Positions 17,404 to 27,866 of a DNA stretch of 64,000 nucleotides are shown here, piece after piece. The notes under the pieces are model-generated. The model ran no database searches, was not told the DNA's origin, and was given only the letters and a program-made list of their open reading frames with translations. The DNA comes from Plebeiibacterium marinum. Its GTDB lineage: Bacteria; Bacteroidota; Bacteroidia; Bacteroidales; Marinilabiliaceae. The position numbers and the translations under genes were made by a program. The stretch lies in the NCBI RefSeq assembly GCF_026013615.1, contig NZ_JAPDPI010000008.1:62001-126000 (forward strand), read 5' to 3'. Positions within the stretch are counted from its first letter, which is position 1. Every line of letters starts with the position of its first letter.

Positions 17404-17435
17404 CAAAAGTAAAAACTACTTTCATGGATACCAAA
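17404..17435 (-). promoter_or_regulatory. Bacteroidota-type promoter of trxA
   Basis: On the minus strand TTTG (17435-17432) and TACTTTTG (17411-17404) are separated by 20 bases, a full match to the phylum consensus. The predicted start near 17397 gives a leader of about 40 bases. Confidence 0.75.
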
Positions 17436-17617
17436 TATATTCATTTTTTTAGATATGCTAATGCTAATAGGTGGTTAGATTTTAGATATGAGATATAAAT
17501 CAGGTTTTTACAGCAGGCAATATTAGTGTTTAATTAAAATATTGTTGTTGTAATTGATAGATTATCTGGCATATAAATACATAACAACTTATAGTTTATT
17601 ATAACCGGCCTGGACCA

Positions 17618-20600
17618 TCATGTTAATGTAAATGATATCTCAGGGTGATTTTCAAGGTATTCAACAATTTCATCTGTTAACTTTATTTTTGATGAACGTG
17701 CTAAGAACTGCGCTTTGTTCATGTTGTCTTCTTTATCGTATATGCTGAAACGCAAGGCTACATTGCCATCCTCTTCCTGTGTTAATGTACCCATTTCTGT
17801 AACCAGTTCTTCATTGATGCTTTGTAGAGGAATGGAAATGTTAATTCCGGAAACCCTGGATTCCCTTATGCCATCAAGCATTTCAATTTTGTGGATTTTT
17901 ACTTCCAGCTCACCGTTTTTTGTCCATTGTTTCTCTTGTACTTTGCCGTTGCACATGATGTAGTATCCTTCAACCAAATATCTGGCAAATTCCGGATAGT
18001 CCCTGCCAAAGAAAGCAAATTCGTATGAGCCGGAATAATCCTGAAGGGTCATGATTCCATAGGGATTGCCTTTTTTTGTGGTACCTGATCGGGATGCTGT
18101 TATCATACCGCCAATGGTAACATCTCTGCCTTTCATTTTCTCTAAATCATCAAATGCTGATAATTGGGTATTGCAAAAATGAGTGATCTCTAATTTATAT
18201 ACGTCTAAAGGATGCGCAGATAAATAAATTCCGATTAAATCTTTCTCCCTATTTAGTTTTTCAAGAATAGAGAATTCTTCGCTAACCGGTGGTGCGGGTT
18301 TGGTAATAGCAGCTCCGGCACCGGCTGCACCAAACAATGAATTTGCAGCTGTGGCCTTATCGTTTTGATATAGGTTTCCATATCGTATTAAATTTTCAAT
18401 AAAGGTTGTTTCTTCTCCTGGGTGAGAGGTAAAATACTGTGCCCTGTGAATTCCCTTAAAGCCATCGAAGCCTCCTGCAGCAGCTAAGGCTTCCAGGTTC
18501 TTTTTATTTACTGTTTGTAGGTTAACGCGTTCAACAAAATCATAGACGTCTTTGTATGGACCATCTTTCTCGCGTACACGGATAACCTCTTCCACAGCTC
18601 CTGCTCCCACGCCTTTTACCCCGGCCATACCAAAGCGGATTTCGCCTTTTTTGTTTACAGTAAACTTGTTGTAACTTTCATTTACATCGGGTCCAAGTAC
18701 AGGCATGTCCATTCGCTTGCACTCTTCCATAAAGGTGGTAATCTTAGTGATGTCGCTAAGGTTACGTGAAAGTACACCTGCCATAAATTCTGCAGGGTAG
18801 TGGGCTTTTAAGTAACCCGACTGGTAGGCTACGTAGGCATAGCATACAGAGTGGGATTTATTAAAAGCATAGCTGGCAAAGGCTTCCCAGTCGCTCCAGA
18901 TCTTGTCAATCAAATCTTCTGGCTTGGCAATGTCTGTTTTTCCCTCTTTACAGGCATTAACAAACTCTTCACTGGATAAACAGCCATCGATAAACTTGGT
19001 TTTAAGTTTGTCCATCATGGCCATAATTTTCTTACCCATGGCTTTACGGAGGGAGTCGGAGTCGCCTCGGGTAAAACCACCTAATGCTCTGGACTGGAGC
19101 ATCACCTGCTCCTGATATACGGTAATACCATAGGTGTCCTTCAGGTAAGGTTCCATTAGTGGGTGGTCGTATTTGATTTCTTCTCTACCGTGTTTACGTT
19201 CAATAAATGATGGGATGTATTCCATCGGACCTGGACGATACAAGGCATTCATGGCAACCAAATCCTCAAAGCGGTCTGGTTTTAGTGCTCTAAGGTGCTT
19301 TTTCATACCGGGTGACTCAAACTGGAATACCGCAGTGGTTTCGCCGTTACCAAATAATTTAAAAGCAACTTCGTCATCCAATGGAATATTTGCTAAATCC
19401 ACATCTATCCCTTTGGATAGTTTGATGTTTGCTAATACTTCCTTAAAAATAGACAGGGTTTTCAGTCCTAGGAAGTCCATTTTTAGCAGACCAATATCTT
19501 CAACAAAGCGGCCATCGTACTGTGTGGTTAAAAGTTCCTCTCCTTTTGTTGGCATAACCGGTAAGTGCTGGTCGAGCGGGTTTTTACCAATCAAAACCCC
19601 ACAGGCGTGTACCCCGGTTTGCCTGACAGCACCTTCCAAAGCCTCGGCAAACTTCATGGTTTGTGCGATAAGCGGGTTGGGTGAATTCTTTTCTTCTTCT
19701 AGTTCAGGAACTTCTTTAAAGGCCTTTTTAAAATTCATTTTTGGGGCCTCCGGTACCATCTTAGCCAGGCGGTTGGCCTCGGCTAAATCGAGTTTTAGTA
19801 CCCTGGCCACATCTTTAATGGAACTCTTGGTTGCCATGGTTCCGAAGGTGCATATGTGGGCAACCTTTTCTTGTCCGTATTTATGTGTTACGTAATCCAG
19901 TACATCCTGGCGTCCGTCATCATCAAAGTCGATGTCGACATCGGGCATGGAAATACGATCCGGATTCAGGAAACGCTCAAACAGCAAATCGTATTTAATG
20001 GGATCGACATCTGTAATTTTTACGCAGTAGGCCACAGCCGCTCCTGCAGCAGAACCCCTTCCTGGTCCTACGAGTACCCCGTTATCTTTTGCCCAGTTGA
20101 TAAAGTCTTGTACTATAAGGAAATATCCCGGAAAACCCATGGTTTTGATAGTCATCAACTCAAAATCCAGCCGATCTTTCACATGGTCTTCAAGCACATC
20201 ACCATATCGTTCCCTGGCTCCTTCAAAGGTTAGGTGTTCCAGGTAATCTGCCTCCAGCTTAATTTGGATAACTTTGTCGTATCCTCCGATTCTATGAAAT
20301 CCATCCTCTGTAAACTCTTCAATCAGTGTCTCTTCTGAGAACTTCTCCCTGTATTCTTCAATGGTTCCAAAATCAGAAGGTATTTCAAAAGGAGGCATAA
20401 TCGGACTGGAATCCAATTTGAAGGCTTCAACTTTATCTGCTATTTCAACTGTGTTGCGCAAAGCTTCCGGTTTATCAGCAAATAGTTGGTTCATTTCCTC
20501 TGTAGATTTGAACCATTCCTGTTTAGTATATCTCATACGGGTGGGATCGTCATAATCCCTGCCTGTACTTAAACAAACCAATAAGTCGTGGGCCTCAGCG

Positions 20601-22012
20601 TCCTCTTCGTTGGTAAAGTGAGTATCGTTTGTAGCAATAACCTTTACTTCCAGTTCTTCAGCCAGTTCAAAGATTACCGTGTTTACTTTAACCTGGTTTT
20701 CATAAACATCCTTGCGCAACATGGGATCATTTGTTGGGTGACGCATGACCTCAAGGTAATAGTCGTCGCCAAATATACCTTTATACCAAAGGATAGTTTC
20801 TTTGGCTTTGTCCATGTTGCCGTTCATAATATGTTGGGCAACTTCACCACCAAGACAGGCGCTACTAATGATTAGCCCCTCATGGTATTTTTCAAGAAGT
20901 TCTTTATCGATACGGGGTTTGTAGTAGAAACCTTCTGTATGGGCAATTGAAGTTAATTTTAGCAGGTTTACATATCCGGTTTCGTTTTTAGCCAGGATAA
21001 TTAAGTGATGACCGGAGCCATCTGATTTATCTTCTTTAATGAGGTGGCCTCTTCTTGCAACATATGCTTCTACGCCAAGTATAGGCTTGATTCCTGCCTT
21101 AGAACAAGCCACATGGAATTCCTTTGCTCCAAACATGCCGCCATGGTCAGTAATGGCCAGTGCGGTCATGCCATCTTCTTTGGCTTTGTTGGCAATGACT
21201 GCAGTTTTATTGGCTCCATCGAGAATGGAGTATTGAGTATGAACATGGAGGTGAACAAAAGGAGTCTTGCCTGCATTTTGAGCCGCTTCTTTCAGCTTGG
21301 CTTCTTCTTCCTCAATGGAAATGTGGCCCAGGGTGTCTTCTTTGAAAGATTCAAATTCAATACCTACAGGATCAATAACATCCGGATTGTTTATTCTGAA
21401 AGCCTGTATTTCTGCCTCTGACATTTGCAGCATTTCCAGGGACAATCCTCCAACCCTGACTAGTTCAAGGAAGCATCTTGTTGTAGATTCAACATCGGCT
21501 GCAGCATTATGGGCTTCTTCAAAGGCAACTCCAAATAACTTAATGTGAAGTTCTGTAAGTGTTGGGTTCTTTAATTGGCCGTTTTTTCGTAGGTCACAAA
21601 ACTCCTTACTCCCTGTCATCGTATCAAGCATGGAAGCCTGAACCAGTGCCTGTTCGTCCATTTCGCATCGCACTAGTTCGCAGCCAACAATATTGATGTC
21701 AAAGTTTACATTATGACCGATAATGAACTTACTTTTAGCTACATCACTCATGAAGTCTTCCAGCGCATCTTTTAGCGGGATACCTTTTTCATGGGCTATT
21801 TCGGTAGTGATACCATGGACTGCAACCACGTCATCCGGAATGGTGTAGCCATCGGGAGTTATAACATGGTTTTTTGCAAAAAGGAAGTTCCCTTCAATAT
21901 CATGACACTGCCATGCCAGCTGAACCATTCTGGGCCAGTTGTCGGTGTCGGTAATGGGTGCTTTCCAATTCTTTGGTAATCCTGTGGTTTCGGTATCAAA
22001 TACTAAAAACAT
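17618..22012 (-). CDS. dnaE: DNA polymerase III alpha subunit with fused N-terminal exonuclease
   Basis: Replicative polymerase, 1464 residues from ATG 22012 (a TTG two codons upstream is less likely). Domain order: a DEDD-type 3'-5' exonuclease at about 1-175 (FDTETTG near 5-11, HNVNFD near 100, HNAAADVEST near 164), a linker, the PHP domain from about 252 (VHLHVHTQYSILDG), the palm with metal-binding PDVDIDFDDDGR near 695, helix-hairpin-helix, and an OB fold near 1295-1350. DnaE proteins of about 1160-1230 residues normally lack the exonuclease, which is supplied by DnaQ; here proofreading is encoded in cis. A TAACTTTG -7-like element (22062-22069, minus) lies upstream. Confidence 0.95.
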   Translation of the reverse strand: MFLVFDTETTGLPKNWKAPITDTDNWPRMVQLAWQCHDIEGNFLFAKNHVITPDGYTIPDDVVAVHGITTEIAHEKGIPLKDALEDFMSDVAKSKFIIGHNVNFDINIVGCELVRCEMDEQALVQASMLDTMTGSKEFCDLRKNGQLKNPTLTELHIKLFGVAFEEAHNAAADVESTTRCFLELVRVGGLSLEMLQMSEAEIQAFRINNPDVIDPVGIEFESFKEDTLGHISIEEEEAKLKEAAQNAGKTPFVHLHVHTQYSILDGANKTAVIANKAKEDGMTALAITDHGGMFGAKEFHVACSKAGIKPILGVEAYVARRGHLIKEDKSDGSGHHLIILAKNETGYVNLLKLTSIAHTEGFYYKPRIDKELLEKYHEGLIISSACLGGEVAQHIMNGNMDKAKETILWYKGIFGDDYYLEVMRHPTNDPMLRKDVYENQVKVNTVIFELAEELEVKVIATNDTHFTNEEDAEAHDLLVCLSTGRDYDDPTRMRYTKQEWFKSTEEMNQLFADKPEALRNTVEIADKVEAFKLDSSPIMPPFEIPSDFGTIEEYREKFSEETLIEEFTEDGFHRIGGYDKVIQIKLEADYLEHLTFEGARERYGDVLEDHVKDRLDFELMTIKTMGFPGYFLIVQDFINWAKDNGVLVGPGRGSAAGAAVAYCVKITDVDPIKYDLLFERFLNPDRISMPDVDIDFDDDGRQDVLDYVTHKYGQEKVAHICTFGTMATKSSIKDVARVLKLDLAEANRLAKMVPEAPKMNFKKAFKEVPELEEEKNSPNPLIAQTMKFAEALEGAVRQTGVHACGVLIGKNPLDQHLPVMPTKGEELLTTQYDGRFVEDIGLLKMDFLGLKTLSIFKEVLANIKLSKGIDVDLANIPLDDEVAFKLFGNGETTAVFQFESPGMKKHLRALKPDRFEDLVAMNALYRPGPMEYIPSFIERKHGREEIKYDHPLMEPYLKDTYGITVYQEQVMLQSRALGGFTRGDSDSLRKAMGKKIMAMMDKLKTKFIDGCLSSEEFVNACKEGKTDIAKPEDLIDKIWSDWEAFASYAFNKSHSVCYAYVAYQSGYLKAHYPAEFMAGVLSRNLSDITKITTFMEECKRMDMPVLGPDVNESYNKFTVNKKGEIRFGMAGVKGVGAGAVEEVIRVREKDGPYKDVYDFVERVNLQTVNKKNLEALAAAGGFDGFKGIHRAQYFTSHPGEETTFIENLIRYGNLYQNDKATAANSLFGAAGAGAAITKPAPPVSEEFSILEKLNREKDLIGIYLSAHPLDVYKLEITHFCNTQLSAFDDLEKMKGRDVTIGGMITASRSGTTKKGNPYGIMTLQDYSGSYEFAFFGRDYPEFARYLVEGYYIMCNGKVQEKQWTKNGELEVKIHKIEMLDGIRESRVSGINISIPLQSINEELVTEMGTLTQEEDGNVALRFSIYDKEDNMNKAQFLARSSKIKLTDEIVEYLENHPEISFTLT

Positions 22013-22359
22013 TATCAATCAATTCTTTATAATTATTTGCCATTGCTGCTCTGCAGACTTGCAAAGTTAGCTTTTTGGATGGTTTTTTATAGGTAGTTTA
22101 TCAAAGAAAAAAGAATAAAATTATGGGTAGTTGGCGTTGAGGTTAATATGTTTTAATGAAAAAAATGGCTTGGAGATCAACTTACAGTTATGGGGAGTTC
22201 GTTAGTCTTGATATTCTCTTGATTTGTCTAAAATTGTGAATGATCACGCATCTAAGTTGAGGTAGCGGTGTAAAAATTTCATAACTTTTTATTTCTTTGT
22301 AAGTATAAAATAATTTGTTTACTCCTATAGGTATGGTAGTTGAAATAAAAGATGTGTCT
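22013..22359. other. Divergent intergenic region, dnaE / caspase gene
   Basis: No gene is seen. A TAACTTTG -7-type match for dnaE lies on the minus strand at 22062-22069 without a well-placed TTG. For the plus-strand caspase gene no convincing promoter was found. The caspase frame can be extended to a TTG at 22315, inside this region, but that precedes the signal peptide and is unlikely to be used. Confidence 0.45.
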
Positions 22360-24705
22360 ATGAAGTATTATATCACCCTTGTTCTAATACTGTTTTTTGT
22401 TTTTGATGGCTCGTTAAATGCCCAGTCGGTTGGTAAAATGTACAAAACCGGAGAAAAGTTTAAGGTTGGTGGGCAATGGGAGAGTGCTATCGACCAGTAT
22501 ACACAGGCTCTTGTATTAAAACCAGAATTTCAAAAGGCATATATATCAAGGGCAGCCTGTTATGTTGAAACGGGAGCGTTGGAAAAGGCCTTAATCGATT
22601 ATAATAAGTTGAAAGCATTAAATGCAAACGTTGAGGATTACTGCTATGCTGCTGCTAACGTATGTTATAAATTAAAGAAACATGATGAGTCGTTAAGCTT
22701 TTTGGAACTCTTGAGAGATGTTTCCAAGCAAAAGTATGAGGTATTTACCTTGATGGGAAGGGTATTTATGGCTCAGGAGAGATATTCTGATGCCCTTGAT
22801 GCTGTTAGTGTTGCTATGTCTGTAGAAGATCATGCCCTGCATCATTTTATAAACGGGAAAGCATATGAAAACTTGAATAATGATGAACTCGCAGAAAAGG
22901 AGTATTATATTGCTATCCAAAAAGATCCATCGGATGTAGAAACCCTGACTTCACTGGTTAAACTATTGCTTCGTACTCAGAAATATACGGATGCAATGAT
23001 TAATTCAAATAAACTACTCGATATTGACAGGAGAAATGCCGGGGCATTTGTTTTAAGAGCAAAGGTATATGTGGGGCAGATGGAGTATGGCAAGGCTATT
23101 AATGATATGTCAAGCGCCCTGATGTTGGACTCTGAAAATAAAGAACTTTTTTTTCAAAGGGGGGTGTACTACCAGGATTTTACGCAGCACCAAAATGCCA
23201 TAAACGATTTTACTAAGGCTATTATGCTCGATGCCGAGTATGTACATGCGTTTTATAAGAGGGCGTACTCATTTGAGCAAATTGCCAATTATGAGAAAGC
23301 TATTGAGGATTATTGCGTGATAAACAAACTGTCTGAATATGATGGGAAAGCCCAGGAGTTACTGGCCAAAGCAAATGATAGGTTGTATGAATTAAACAGG
23401 GAAAGTAATAAGCCTCAAATTGTTGTGGCAGATCCTGCCTCGATTAATGGGAATACGGTTCCTATTGCCAAGGACAAAAAGGAAGTTAACATTAGTGGAG
23501 TAGTAATTGATGAAAGTGATATTCAATCTATTCAGGTAAACTCGGTTGATGTTCCTTTTGAGAAAAGTGGGAAGAATGCAGAGTTCTCAGCAAAGATAAA
23601 TATTGATGGAATAGATTCTTTTAGTGTTATAGCAAAGGATGTGTATAATAATGAAAAGGAAATGCATTACCATATTGAACGTACTGAGATAAACCTGCCT
23701 GTTGTAAAACTTTTATCTCCTTATGCTTCAGATAACAATGAGGTTTTTTTGGATAAGGAATCTCCATCTTTGTATCTTGAGGGGAGTGTTTCTGACGAGA
23801 GCCTGATCAATAGTATTTTTATTGATGGCGTAACTGCCAGTTATAAAGTCGATGAACTCAATCCAAAGTTTGTGGCCACAATAGATATTGCTAATAAAAG
23901 TAAATTCTCCGTGAGTGTTACAGATGTTTATGGAAACCAAACAGTACAGACCTTTGATATAAACCGGGAAGGTATTTCAATATCAGAGAATAACCCGATG
24001 GGTAAAACCTGGGCTATTTTTATTGAGAACTCGGATTATACAAGTTTCCCCAGCCTGGATGGACCAGCACGAGATGTGGATTTAATGCGAAGTGCGCTTT
24101 CTGGATATGATATTCATAATATATTACATAAAAGAAACCTTTCGAAGCAGGAGCTTGAGCGCTTTTTTGCTATTGAACTTAGGGATATTGTCAGGGGCAA
24201 TAACATTAAGTCAGTACTGATATGGTATGCCGGACATGGTAAGTTTGTAAACGAGATGGGATACTGGATTCCAATCGATGCCAACAGGGATGATGAGTTT
24301 AGCTATTTTAGTATTAATAACCTAAAGGCTTCGTTGCAATCGTATAATGACCTGCTTAGCCATACCCTGGTTGTGAGTGATGCCTGTGAATCAGGGCCCA
24401 CTTTTTATCAGGCAATGAGGGGCAATGTAGAGGAGCGAAATTGTGGCGATTGGGAAGCTACCAAGTTAAAATCTTCTCAGGTGTTTACTTCTGCAGGGTA
24501 CGAGCTGGCAATTGATAATTCTCAGTTCACCAAAACTTTTGCAAATATGTTGGCCAATAATCCGGACGCTTGTATTCCTATCGAGTCAATAGTTAAAAAA
24601 GTTACAGAGGTGGTATCGCAAAATAATTCCCAGGAACCTAAATTCGGTAAAATTGCTGGTTTGTCGGATGAAGATGGAACTTTCTTCTTTATTAATAAAG
24701 AATAG
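22360..24705 (+). CDS. Exported TPR / Ig-like / caspase-fold (C14) protein
   Basis: Start is ATG 22360, giving a clean signal peptide (MKYYITLVLILFFVFDG, cleavage about after SLNAQ) and 781 residues. About eight tetratricopeptide repeats occupy 25-335 (for example GKAYENLNNDELAEKEYYIA). Two related Ig-like beta domains follow (about 355-540; each has a GxVxDESxIxSI-type opening). The C-terminal 230 residues are a caspase-like peptidase with the His626 in WYAGHGK and Cys676 in DACESG, a complete dyad. There is no T9SS sorting domain, so periplasmic or outer-membrane-associated location is likely. The next gene, a propeller-SpoIIE sensor, begins five bases later, so the two are almost certainly cotranscribed. 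The substrate is unknown. Confidence 0.88.
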   Translation: MKYYITLVLILFFVFDGSLNAQSVGKMYKTGEKFKVGGQWESAIDQYTQALVLKPEFQKAYISRAACYVETGALEKALIDYNKLKALNANVEDYCYAAANVCYKLKKHDESLSFLELLRDVSKQKYEVFTLMGRVFMAQERYSDALDAVSVAMSVEDHALHHFINGKAYENLNNDELAEKEYYIAIQKDPSDVETLTSLVKLLLRTQKYTDAMINSNKLLDIDRRNAGAFVLRAKVYVGQMEYGKAINDMSSALMLDSENKELFFQRGVYYQDFTQHQNAINDFTKAIMLDAEYVHAFYKRAYSFEQIANYEKAIEDYCVINKLSEYDGKAQELLAKANDRLYELNRESNKPQIVVADPASINGNTVPIAKDKKEVNISGVVIDESDIQSIQVNSVDVPFEKSGKNAEFSAKINIDGIDSFSVIAKDVYNNEKEMHYHIERTEINLPVVKLLSPYASDNNEVFLDKESPSLYLEGSVSDESLINSIFIDGVTASYKVDELNPKFVATIDIANKSKFSVSVTDVYGNQTVQTFDINREGISISENNPMGKTWAIFIENSDYTSFPSLDGPARDVDLMRSALSGYDIHNILHKRNLSKQELERFFAIELRDIVRGNNIKSVLIWYAGHGKFVNEMGYWIPIDANRDDEFSYFSINNLKASLQSYNDLLSHTLVVSDACESGPTFYQAMRGNVEERNCGDWEATKLKSSQVFTSAGYELAIDNSQFTKTFANMLANNPDACIPIESIVKKVTEVVSQNNSQEPKFGKIAGLSDEDGTFFFINKE

Positions 24706-24710
24706 GTTTT

Positions 24711-27700
24711 ATGAGGTGTGTCAAGTCTATTGTTATACTGATTATTATATACACATGTTGGTTTTGTATAGGTGTAGTTTCTGCTCAAACTTATTTTTTT
24801 GATAATTATAAAACAACAGATGGGATGGAATCTTCAAAGGTTTATTCCATTTGTCAAATGGAGGATGGGTTTATATGGCTGGGGACGGATATAGGTTTGT
24901 CGAGATTTGATGGGCTGCAGTTTAAAAATTATACCATAAAAAATAACCTTGGGAAAGGTGGAGTCAGGGAGTTGTTTCGAGATGTGAACAATGTACTGTG
25001 GATTGGGCACGAAGGGGGCCAGATAAGCCGTTATTTTAACAATCATTTTGAAGTAATTGAAGTTCCCGGAATTTCTAATAATATTACTTCGTTTTGTCAG
25101 GTTAATGAGCAGGAGATTTGGGTAACAACTCTTGGAAACGGTGTTTTTAAGATTGAAAATACTAATGCTCCCCTGGACCTTTTAAAAGTGGTTCCTGTTA
25201 CAAGCAAGAATGTAAGTAATGTGGTGTTCAATTCCTACATGTCAAAAAAACAGGGGGTGTTTTTGATAACAGATGTTGATATCCAGTTTTATGATATTGA
25301 TAAGGCTGAATTTAAAAGGTATAACCCCAGGAATCTTGATACTTATTTTCAATTTTCGGTTTTGTTTGAGGATAGTAAGGGCAATATGTGGTATGGCACA
25401 TTTAATGGTGGGCTATACAAACAGGATGCTTTAAGTGGTGAGGTACAATACTATGACATCAAGGATGGGTTGGCTTCTAATTGGATAACAGGAATTATTG
25501 AAGATAGAAATAGTAACATCTGGATAAGTCATTGGGATATGGGCAGTCGAGGTGGTGTTACCAAGATTTCCCCGGATGGATCTTTAAAAGTATTTGATAA
25601 AGAAAATGGGCTACATGACAATAAAATATGGTGCCTTGCAGAGGATATTGAAGGAAATATTTTAATAGGAACTACAGAGCATGGGTTGGATATTTTTAAA
25701 GGGGAACGCTTTGTGTCATTTACCTCTAAAAATGGATTGGCGGACAACCATATAAACTCAGTCCTGCAATTAACCGGTGGTGATTTCTGGATTGGTACAA
25801 ATAAGGGAATATCGTATGGCAATGTCGAAAAAGGAAATCTAAATAAATACAATCAGGACAATAACCAGATCAGCAATCAGATCAGGTTTTTTAAACGCGA
25901 TTTGAACAATAATATTTGGATTGGTACAGAAGATCAGGGAGTGGAACTATATGATGTCAGGAAAAAGCGTTTTGTTAGTCAGCCATATGTTAATCAGCAT
26001 CTGCCGCGTTTTTCAAAAGCTGTTTGGGCTATGGAGATTGATAAGAATAATATATTATGGATGGGAACCCCAGCTGGTTTGTGTGCTTATGATATCACTA
26101 GCAAAAAGTATGTAAAAACGTATGGCAGGATTGATAGTCTGCCTGCAAATGAAATAAAGTCCCTATTCTGTGATCATAAAGGCACTTTATGGGTTGGGAC
26201 GCAAAATGGAGGGGTCTCTTTTTTTAATGATGGATATTTCAGAAATATTGACCTCCCCGATAAAATTACGCCAAATTCAATTACGGAAAATTCACTAGGG
26301 CATTTAATAGTGGGTACGGAAGCTCATGGTGTATACGTGTTGGATGGAAATCGTGTAGTAAGTCAATATACCATTAGTGATGGTCTTTATACCAATAACT
26401 CAAGGTTTGTGATAACCGATGGCTTTGATAATATTTATGTGGGAACCACGATTGGATTGAATAAGATATTGCATGGTAAGGATGTTGTATTATCGTACTC
26501 TGAACGGAATGGATTTGTTGGTATTGAAGCAAAAGCCAATGCGTGTTTCAAAGATAATGTTGGGAGGTTGTGGTTTGGAACGGTTGGCGGATTAACCTGT
26601 TATGATCCATCAATAGATCAATCTGCCCCCGAGATTCCAATAACACATATTACTGCTTTTATGGTTAATGGTGAAGAAATAGATGTGAATAGAAAGAAGG
26701 TGTTTCCATCTTATAAAAACAATATTTTATTTCACTATAGCAGTATTTCTGTATATGATCCTTCTTCGGTTACTTATCATATTATGTTGGAGGGAGCCGA
26801 TGAAGATTGGGAGAGCACAGATCAGCAAAGGACGGCTAATTATAGGGCCTTGCCGCCAGGCAGTTATGAGTTTAAGGTTATGGCTTTTAATTCACACGGA
26901 CTGTCTGCTAAAGAACCAGTGTCTGTTGGTTTTATTATTCTGGCGCCTCTTTATAAGCGTCCGTGGTTTATAATGTTGATGGTTGTTTTTATAATTGGAG
27001 TAACTGTTGTTGTTGTACGTTTAAGGGAAAGGAATTTAAAGCGGGATAAAAAACTATTGGCAGAAAAGGTGGCGGAACGTACAAAGGAACTCAATAATGC
27101 CAAAATAAAACTGGAGGATCGTAATAATGATATTATGGATAGTATCCGTTATGCAAGGCGGATACAATCTGCTATAACCCAGATTGATATTCCTTTTGAT
27201 GATACATTTGTGTTTTTTAAACCTAAAGATGTGGTGAGTGGAGATTTTTATTGGGCTTCAACCCACAATGGTAAAGAATATCTTTCAGCTATTGATTGCA
27301 CCGGTCATGGGGTTCCGGGTGCATTTATGTCGGTAATTGGTTATACTTCTCTTAGTAAAATTATTGTTGAAAAGGGGATTATGAAACCTGCTGAAATATT
27401 GGATCAGTTGAACAGGGAGATTATTTTGCGGCTGAATCAGCGAGAGGAAGAGGAAGTGAATGATGGGATGGATTTGTCGTTGATTAGTTATGATAGTGCA
27501 ACGCGCATAATGGAATATGCCGGAGCTTATAATGCAGTGTGGATTGTGCGCCTGGGGGAACTGATTGAAATAAAGGCCAATCGTTTTGCAATCGGAAGGA
27601 CTACAGGTGTTGATAAGGTTTTTACCAATCATGAAGTGCAGTTGGAGAAAGGTGATATGGTATATCTGTTTTCAGATGGGTATGCAGATCAGTTTGGTGG

Positions 27701-27866
27701 TCCTAAAGGGAAAAAATATAAAGCCAGTGCCCTGAAAAAACTTATGGTAAAAATTAGTTCTCTGCCAGTCGACGAGCAAAAGGAATTATTGTCGTTGGAA
27801 CTTGATGAATGGAAAGGTGAATTGGAGCAAATAGATGATATATTAATTATAGGGCGAAGGTTTTAG
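24711..27866 (+). CDS. Two-component-type propeller sensor with SpoIIE phosphatase output
   Basis: A 1051-residue transmembrane signalling protein. After a signal peptide (about 1-26) come two propellers' worth of regulator-propeller repeats (about 30-680; recurring WLGTDIGLSRFDG-like units), a Y_Y_Y Ig-like domain (685-742), one membrane span (745-770), a coiled coil (770-805) and a cytoplasmic SpoIIE/PP2C phosphatase (about 806-1051) with metal-site segments VVSGDFYW, DCTGHGVPG and SDGYADQFGG. Hybrid two-component sensors use the same periplasmic part with a kinase; here the output is a Ser/Thr phosphatase. It directly follows the caspase gene and is paralogous to the protein at 49930. No STAS or anti-sigma gene is nearby. 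Confidence 0.9.
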   Translation: MRCVKSIVILIIIYTCWFCIGVVSAQTYFFDNYKTTDGMESSKVYSICQMEDGFIWLGTDIGLSRFDGLQFKNYTIKNNLGKGGVRELFRDVNNVLWIGHEGGQISRYFNNHFEVIEVPGISNNITSFCQVNEQEIWVTTLGNGVFKIENTNAPLDLLKVVPVTSKNVSNVVFNSYMSKKQGVFLITDVDIQFYDIDKAEFKRYNPRNLDTYFQFSVLFEDSKGNMWYGTFNGGLYKQDALSGEVQYYDIKDGLASNWITGIIEDRNSNIWISHWDMGSRGGVTKISPDGSLKVFDKENGLHDNKIWCLAEDIEGNILIGTTEHGLDIFKGERFVSFTSKNGLADNHINSVLQLTGGDFWIGTNKGISYGNVEKGNLNKYNQDNNQISNQIRFFKRDLNNNIWIGTEDQGVELYDVRKKRFVSQPYVNQHLPRFSKAVWAMEIDKNNILWMGTPAGLCAYDITSKKYVKTYGRIDSLPANEIKSLFCDHKGTLWVGTQNGGVSFFNDGYFRNIDLPDKITPNSITENSLGHLIVGTEAHGVYVLDGNRVVSQYTISDGLYTNNSRFVITDGFDNIYVGTTIGLNKILHGKDVVLSYSERNGFVGIEAKANACFKDNVGRLWFGTVGGLTCYDPSIDQSAPEIPITHITAFMVNGEEIDVNRKKVFPSYKNNILFHYSSISVYDPSSVTYHIMLEGADEDWESTDQQRTANYRALPPGSYEFKVMAFNSHGLSAKEPVSVGFIILAPLYKRPWFIMLMVVFIIGVTVVVVRLRERNLKRDKKLLAEKVAERTKELNNAKIKLEDRNNDIMDSIRYARRIQSAITQIDIPFDDTFVFFKPKDVVSGDFYWASTHNGKEYLSAIDCTGHGVPGAFMSVIGYTSLSKIIVEKGIMKPAEILDQLNREIILRLNQREEEEVNDGMDLSLISYDSATRIMEYAGAYNAVWIVRLGELIEIKANRFAIGRTTGVDKVFTNHEVQLEKGDMVYLFSDGYADQFGGPKGKKYKASALKKLMVKISSLPVDEQKELLSLELDEWKGELEQIDDILIIGRRF

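Noticed and set aside
19173-19895. 240-codon plus-strand frame inside dnaE
   Set aside because: Antisense to the polymerase domain, with no start context or recognisable domain.
22315-22359. 15-codon upstream start for the caspase protein
   Set aside because: The internal ATG at 22360 begins a clean signal peptide, while the extension would bury it.
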